A stretch of DNA of 8,734 nucleotides from an uncultured Sphingobacteriales bacterium. GTDB lineage: Bacteria; Bacteroidota; Bacteroidia; Chitinophagales; Chitinophagaceae. A program made the translations under genes and the position numbers. The stretch is from NCBI GenBank assembly GCA_946887085.1, contig CAMPKG010000131.1:1-8734 (forward strand), read 5' to 3'. Each line of letters begins with the position of its first letter. The stretch's first letter is position 1. Below, piece by piece: positions 5,905 to 8,734 of the stretch. The notes beneath the pieces are model-generated. The model did not search any database and had not been told where the DNA came from. It saw only the letters and a program-made list of their open reading frames with translations.

Positions 5905-6075
5905 TTACAAGTGGCTGTGTTCGGTGTCCTTTCCGTCCCGCTCAAGGAAAAAGCGACGGAATATCCACTGTGCCAGCCGCTGTCCGGCCACAACCAGTAT
6001 TAGGAAGCCTATGAAGATCAGCCAAAACCAGAGATCATCGCGGCTACCACCCCATGCCAGGAATACTGTACGCAT
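5905..6075 (-). CDS. Small single-pass membrane protein (56 residues)
   Basis: From ATG 6075 the minus strand encodes 56 residues beginning MRTVFLAWGGSRDDLWFWL. One hydrophobic helix covers about residues 15-30, followed by a basic, aromatic segment (RLAQWIFRRFFLER) and a hydrophilic tail ending TEHSHL. The Arg-rich flank after the helix suggests the C-terminus is cytoplasmic. No domain is recognised. It lies in the same frame as the next gene, separated by the TAA at 5905-5907 and 33 bp, so the two are probably cotranscribed. On the minus strand TAATTTTC (6112 to 6105) is a 7-of-8 match to the TAnnTTTG promoter element and would give a leader of about 20-25 nt, but no good -33 element accompanies it. 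No Shine-Dalgarno is seen. Evidence is composition and position only. Confidence 0.6.
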   Translation of the reverse strand: MRTVFLAWGGSRDDLWFWLIFIGFLILVVAGQRLAQWIFRRFFLERDGKDTEHSHL

Positions 6076-6132
6076 AAAGGAGGCTTTTGTTCATTGTAAT
6101 TTACGAAAATTAAACAGCTTCTTAAAAAAACG

Positions 6133-6162
6133 TTTGCATTTGCGCGACGACGGCTATTTTTG
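6133..6162 (+). promoter_or_regulatory. Bacteroidota-type promoter (-33/-7)
   Basis: TTTG (6133-6136) is followed after 18 nt by TATTTTTG (6155-6162), an exact match to the TAnnTTTG -7 element of the Bacteroidota housekeeping sigma factor. Transcription should begin near 6167-6169, leaving a leader of only about 10 nt before ATG 6178. This rules out the in-frame TTG at 6160 as a start because it lies inside the promoter. Confidence 0.75.
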
Positions 6163-6177
6163 CCGCAACATTATTTT

Positions 6178-6630
6178 ATGCGCTTACTCGCTTTTATCGC
6201 AGCCATTATTGTACTTGCATCCTGTTCTTCCAAAAAAACAGCTACCAAAACAACACAACTGGCGGATAGCATACAGATACACCGCGTAGGCGGGTTTGCA
6301 GGGTTTAGTGACCACTATCACATCGCCAACGGCAGGGTGCTGAAAGCAGATGGCAAAAGTCCTTCCGTAGATTTCGACCAGGAGTTGCCTGCCTCATCTT
6401 ACGATAAGGTAAAAACCATACTTGCAGCTGTTCCCGCGCGGATGTACGAGGAGAACAACCACACCTATGGCACTACGGTAACTGCCGACGGAATGGAATT
6501 TGATGTCAGGGCATTCAGTAAAGGCAAAACCTATCATTGGATCATCCGGCACGACACTCCCGATTACGTAAATGCATTCCTGGTCAAACTGAATGAGGTC
6601 TTCGGAATACTTGCAGCCGAACAACGCTAA
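6178..6630 (+). CDS. Lipoprotein of unknown function with GGFAG motif
   Basis: From ATG 6178 this encodes 150 residues with a lipoprotein signal ending V-L-A-S-C (Cys16), then Ser-Ser-Lys-Lys. The in-frame TTG at 6160 is rejected because it lies in the promoter. The mature domain starts with a strand and a GGFAG turn (IQIHRVGGFAGFSDHYHI, 32-49), continues with more strands (GRVLKADG; TVTADGMEFDVRAF; YHWIIRHD) around a helix (SSYDKVKTILAAV), and ends with helix DYVNAFLVKLNEVFGIL. This strand-GGFAG-strand-helix layout recalls emfourin-type and related small proteins of unknown role, some linked to protease inhibition; that is a weak resemblance. It is expressed from its own promoter and is divergent from the small membrane protein gene. 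Its stop overlaps the stop of the next, convergent gene by two bases. Confidence 0.8.
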   Translation: MRLLAFIAAIIVLASCSSKKTATKTTQLADSIQIHRVGGFAGFSDHYHIANGRVLKADGKSPSVDFDQELPASSYDKVKTILAAVPARMYEENNHTYGTTVTADGMEFDVRAFSKGKTYHWIIRHDTPDYVNAFLVKLNEVFGILAAEQR

Positions 6631-7367
6631 TCTTCGCAGGTAACAGCGTGCTGCTCTGCTATTTTATTGTCGCGGATAATAAAGTTGAAACAAAGAGGTA
6701 TTTCTGCGCTGCGTGTTCCGCGTCGCGTAAAGGCTTTTACATAGATACCATTAGTCGTCGCATGTTGTTCGTGCAGGTAGATGTAATAAATTTCCTCCCG
6801 TTCAAATAGTTTTTGGAAATAATCTGCTGCTGTGCCCGTTCCGGGATCATTGGTAAGGTCAGTTATGTTAGCGTGAACTGCGTAGAATTCATCCACAGCC
6901 TTCCAGTCCTTTTTATTGAGAAAAAGAAACAGGTTGTCGAGTACATCTGAAGGACGTGTATGATGATCCTGTACAACTGCCGGGCTACCCTCTTTATCGA
7001 ACACGAGGGCACGTTCACCGGTTTTCAGGGTAATGATATTCAGTATCAGCGTGTGTTTACCGGGTGTCAGCAATTGTTCCCCTACAAAGTCAATAGGCTG
7101 CGAGATAAGCGTGTCCTGTGCAGTAATGACACGTGCAAAATGATAAGGATAGGCTTTCTCAACTTCAATAAAAGGTGTGGCGCTGCCGTGTTCCAGGTTA
7201 TCGAAGCTGTAAGTATGGCCAAACAGCTCAACATCCAGCATCATGAAGTCTTCTCCCGATTTATTCTGGTAACTGATCTGCACTCCGCCATTGACTGTGC
7301 CGGTTTCAACCGTCGTGCTCGCGCAGCCGGCAGCAAACAACAATATGATTATCAATACCCGGTGCAT
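6627..7367 (-). CDS. Lipoprotein with beta-rich N-terminal domain and NTF2/SnoaL-like C-terminal domain
   Basis: From ATG 7367 the product is 246 residues. The signal is MHRVLIIILLFAAGC with Cys15 lipidated. Residues 27-130 are beta-rich (VQISYQNKSGEDF; DVELFGHTYSFDNL; TPGKHTLILNIITL) and resemble Ig-like accessory domains of Bacteroidota lipoproteins. Residues 140-246 have the helix-helix-strand order of an NTF2/SnoaL-like cone: SDVLDNLFLFLNKKDWKAVDEFY, then ADYFQKLF, then strands IYYIYLHEQHATT, GIYVKAFTRRG, EIPLCFNFIIRDNKI and EQHAVTC. NTF2-like domains bind small ligands or form dimers; no catalytic set is evident. The frame extends to a TTG at 7388, but ATG 7367 has GAAGGGG six bases upstream and puts the signal at the N-terminus. 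It converges on the GGFAG lipoprotein gene with overlapping stops and no terminator between. Confidence 0.8.
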   Translation of the reverse strand: MHRVLIIILLFAAGCASTTVETGTVNGGVQISYQNKSGEDFMMLDVELFGHTYSFDNLEHGSATPFIEVEKAYPYHFARVITAQDTLISQPIDFVGEQLLTPGKHTLILNIITLKTGERALVFDKEGSPAVVQDHHTRPSDVLDNLFLFLNKKDWKAVDEFYAVHANITDLTNDPGTGTAADYFQKLFEREEIYYIYLHEQHATTNGIYVKAFTRRGTRSAEIPLCFNFIIRDNKIAEQHAVTCED

Positions 7368-7373
7368 ACATAA

Positions 7374-7380
7374 CCCCTTC
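7374..7380 (-). promoter_or_regulatory. Ribosome binding site fixing the ATG at 7367
   Basis: On the minus strand GAAGGGG precedes ATG 7367 by six bases. Good Shine-Dalgarno sequences are rare in this window, so this one supports the ATG over the in-frame TTG at 7388. Confidence 0.6.
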
Positions 7381-7464
7381 ACATACAAGTCTCAAAAATC
7401 ATTCCTGCAACCGCTGGCACGGTGTTATAGATGAGCTCTTTGAGAACGATAAAAAGGAAATGTT

Positions 7465-8364
7465 ATGATCTGGAATTTACTCAGAGGCCTGGCAGTAGCA
7501 ATGTTACCTGTATATACCTGCGCACAAGACCTGGCCATCAACAAAGAAGAGATGCAGTTGCACGATGCGGTATCTGCGTTTGAGATGCCGCAGGAAGACC
7601 CGCCTGTTGCCATGCCCGGCGGTATTTACAAACTGAACTGGAAGTACGACGCTCCTGTTACCGCTGTTGGTGCAGCCTGGTCGCTATATGCATTTACGCA
7701 GATCTATAACAAACCCTCCACCCCGGTTGCCGAAATAGAAGCACTCGACAAAAACGACATCAATGCATTCGATCGCTGGGCGGCAGGTAACTCAAATGAT
7801 GCAGCCGACGATAACAGCGATTTCATTTTCTACGGCGCTATGCCCTACCCTCTTGTTTTATTAGCCGACAAAGAGATCAGGAAAGACGCTCCAAAGATCG
7901 GCTTCCTGTATCTTGAGGCGATGGCCTTTACCGGGTTGTTTTACACAGGAAGCACTTATTTCACTAACAGGTTCCGCCCCGAGGCTTATAACACGGACAT
8001 TCCCGCCGCCGACCGGACGAACGGAGGCATGCGCAATTCATTTCTTGCGGGGCACGTGGCGCTTGTTGCAACATCCACATTCTTTACGGCGAAAGTATAT
8101 AATGACTATCACCCCGGTTCCACCTGGAGCTATGTACTTTGGGGGACAGCCGCAGCAGCTACCGGAACTACAATATACCTGCGTCATATAGCAGGGAAGC
8201 ACTTTCCGACCGATATCATTGTAGGTACGGCTTTAGGTGTAGGATCAGGTATATTGGTACCGCACCTGCACAAAAACAAAGTGAAAGGCAACCAGGCGCT
8301 CAACATCTCGCCTTTTATGGGTGAGAACACATACGGACTAACCCTTCGATATAACATCAGATAA
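7465..8364 (+). CDS. PAP2-superfamily phosphatase homologue with altered motifs
   Basis: The 299-residue product has a signal peptide ending T-C-A-Q (cleavage near residue 20) and then the Bacteroidota-type PAP2 layout: a linker LDKNDINAFDRWAA (94-107), several membrane-spanning helices (about 120-135, 146-163, 193-209, 220-238, 250-266) and the three phosphatase motifs. Motif 1 (KxxxxxxRP) reads TYFTNRFRP (164-172), so the Lys is Thr. Motif 2 (PSGH) reads LAGH with His197 kept. Motif 3 reads LRHIAGKHFPTD (239-250), keeping Arg240, the nucleophilic His246 and Asp250, with Leu in place of the usual Ser. Family members remove phosphate from lipid phosphates such as phosphatidic acid, undecaprenyl pyrophosphate or lipid A. 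The changes may alter substrate or activity. AAAAAGGA at 7451-7458 is a good ribosome binding site. The terminator at 8385 closes the gene. Confidence 0.88.
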   Translation: MIWNLLRGLAVAMLPVYTCAQDLAINKEEMQLHDAVSAFEMPQEDPPVAMPGGIYKLNWKYDAPVTAVGAAWSLYAFTQIYNKPSTPVAEIEALDKNDINAFDRWAAGNSNDAADDNSDFIFYGAMPYPLVLLADKEIRKDAPKIGFLYLEAMAFTGLFYTGSTYFTNRFRPEAYNTDIPAADRTNGGMRNSFLAGHVALVATSTFFTAKVYNDYHPGSTWSYVLWGTAAAATGTTIYLRHIAGKHFPTDIIVGTALGVGSGILVPHLHKNKVKGNQALNISPFMGENTYGLTLRYNIR

Positions 8365-8384
8365 TTCTGGCGAACGCTAAAAGG

Positions 8385-8414
8385 AAAAGCCCGGCGCAAG
8401 AGCGCCGGGCTTTT
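8385..8414. terminator. Strong bidirectional terminator
   Basis: AAAAGCCCGGCGC (8385-8397) and GCGCCGGGCTTTT (8402-8414) form a perfect 13-bp stem with a 4-base loop. T-runs are present on both strands because the A4/T4 ends are symmetric. It lies 20 bp after the PAP2 stop and 21 bp after the stop of the convergent gene, so it serves both. Confidence 0.95.
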
Positions 8415-8435
8415 GTATGATCCTCGAACAAAGAA

Positions 8436-8699
8436 TTACATTCCCTTATCCTTTTTGTCGTGGCCGTCTACCTTCACCACTTTGTTGTACAAGCCCATGA
8501 TCAGGAAAGGTGCAGCCCACTGACCGATGAACAATGCTATGTGATCTCTCTTTAACAACTTCATGGTCAATGCCACACCCATTGCGCCAAGAGAAGCCCA
8601 CAAGAAAAGGTCAGAAGGCAGCTTCGCCGTTTGTTCTTCAATTGTCTTTGCTACCGGCCCTTCACGATGGTCGGTATTGCTCGCCACCTTCTTCGCCAT
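8436..8699 (-). CDS. Small membrane protein with two predicted helices
   Basis: From ATG 8699 this encodes 87 residues. A charged N-terminal segment (MAKKVASNTDHREG and on to about residue 27) is followed by two hydrophobic helices, about 31-48 (LFLWASLGAMGVALTMKLL) and 54-70 (IALFIGQWAAPFLIMGL), joined by a short basic loop (KRDH). The tail is Lys/Asp-rich. With both helices close together and basic residues in the loop, the N- and C-termini may face the same side. I recognise no named domain; it looks like a conserved small Bacteroidota membrane protein of unknown function. Only 35 bases lie upstream in the window. They contain TATAAT on the minus strand but no TAnnTTTG element, so its promoter may lie outside. 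It shares the terminator at 8385 with the PAP2 gene. Confidence 0.8.
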   Translation of the reverse strand: MAKKVASNTDHREGPVAKTIEEQTAKLPSDLFLWASLGAMGVALTMKLLKRDHIALFIGQWAAPFLIMGLYNKVVKVDGHDKKDKGM

Positions 8700-8734
8700 T
8701 TCAGGGCATTATATTTTATTGAACGCGCAGTTCA

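Noticed and set aside
5868..6075. Readthrough fusion of the small membrane protein to the kinase-like protein
   Set aside because: The frames are the same and only one stop separates them, but the downstream protein has its own signal peptide, so two separate proteins are more likely.
5924..6289. Plus-strand 121-codon open frame overlapping the small membrane gene and the GGFAG lipoprotein gene
   Set aside because: The translation is basic and low in order, with no domain or signal, and it crosses the promoter at 6133-6162 and an opposing better-supported frame.
8700..8734. TATAAT-like sequence upstream of the minus-strand small membrane gene
   Set aside because: This is the proteobacterial -10 form, not expected to be the main element in Bacteroidota, and the region is AT-rich and cut by the window edge.
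1..8734. CRISPR array, tRNA/rRNA gene, insertion sequence, integrase or phage module
   Set aside because: No spaced direct repeats, cloverleaf-like sequence, transposase or recombinase motif was seen; the only direct repeat is the 24-bp coding duplication.

Overview
The window reads as chromosomal DNA of a member of the Bacteroidota, most likely Chitinophagaceae or close kin. Supporting signs are a secreted protein ending in a type IX secretion (Por) sorting domain, four lipoproteins with a short hydrophobic stretch ending in a lipobox Cys, weak or absent Shine-Dalgarno sequences, a good match to the Bacteroidota housekeeping promoter (TTTG, 18 nt, TATTTTTG at 6133-6162), and a periplasmic domain family known from Bacteroidota. 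No tRNA, rRNA, CRISPR array, transposase, phage gene or integrase is visible. Gene density is high and no gene-free gap exceeds about 200 bases.

Layout: (1) 2-1095, plus strand: the C-terminal part of a secreted papain-like cysteine protease, then a lipoprotein of unknown function 26 bp downstream, closed by a strong terminator. (2) 1153-1689, minus: a single-pass membrane protein. (3) 1690-1890: a divergent spacer with two perfect inverted repeats. (4) 1891-3186, plus: a secreted YD-repeat-like protein with a T9SS sorting domain. (5) 3330-4183, plus: a small CsbD-like stress protein, a 19-Cys four-helix copper-storage (Csp/DUF326) protein 18 bp downstream, and a 56-residue lipoprotein. (6) 4331-4723, plus: a small secreted Gly/Lys/Gln-rich protein with a perfect 24-bp tandem duplication at its signal-peptidase site. 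(7) 5905-6075 and 4765-5871, minus: a 56-residue membrane protein, then a periplasmic protein homologous to the middle domain of large Bacteroidota metallophosphoesterase/BamA-like proteins, with motifs resembling atypical (FAM20/CotH/HipA-like) kinases. (8) 6178-6630, plus, and 6627-7367, minus: two lipoprotein genes whose stop codons overlap tail to tail. (9) 7465-8364, plus: a PAP2-family phosphatase homologue with altered motif 1 and 2 residues. (10) 8436-8699, minus: a small two-helix membrane protein sharing a bidirectional terminator with the PAP2 gene.

The common theme is the cell envelope: nearly every product is predicted to be secreted, lipidated or membrane-bound, apart from the CsbD-like and Csp proteins, which look cytosolic. 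I see no single multi-gene system with a defined mechanism. The best leads are the stand-alone kinase-like periplasmic protein with its small membrane neighbour, the protease-lipoprotein pair, and the signal-peptide duplication. Domain names come from motif recognition by eye, not from searches.
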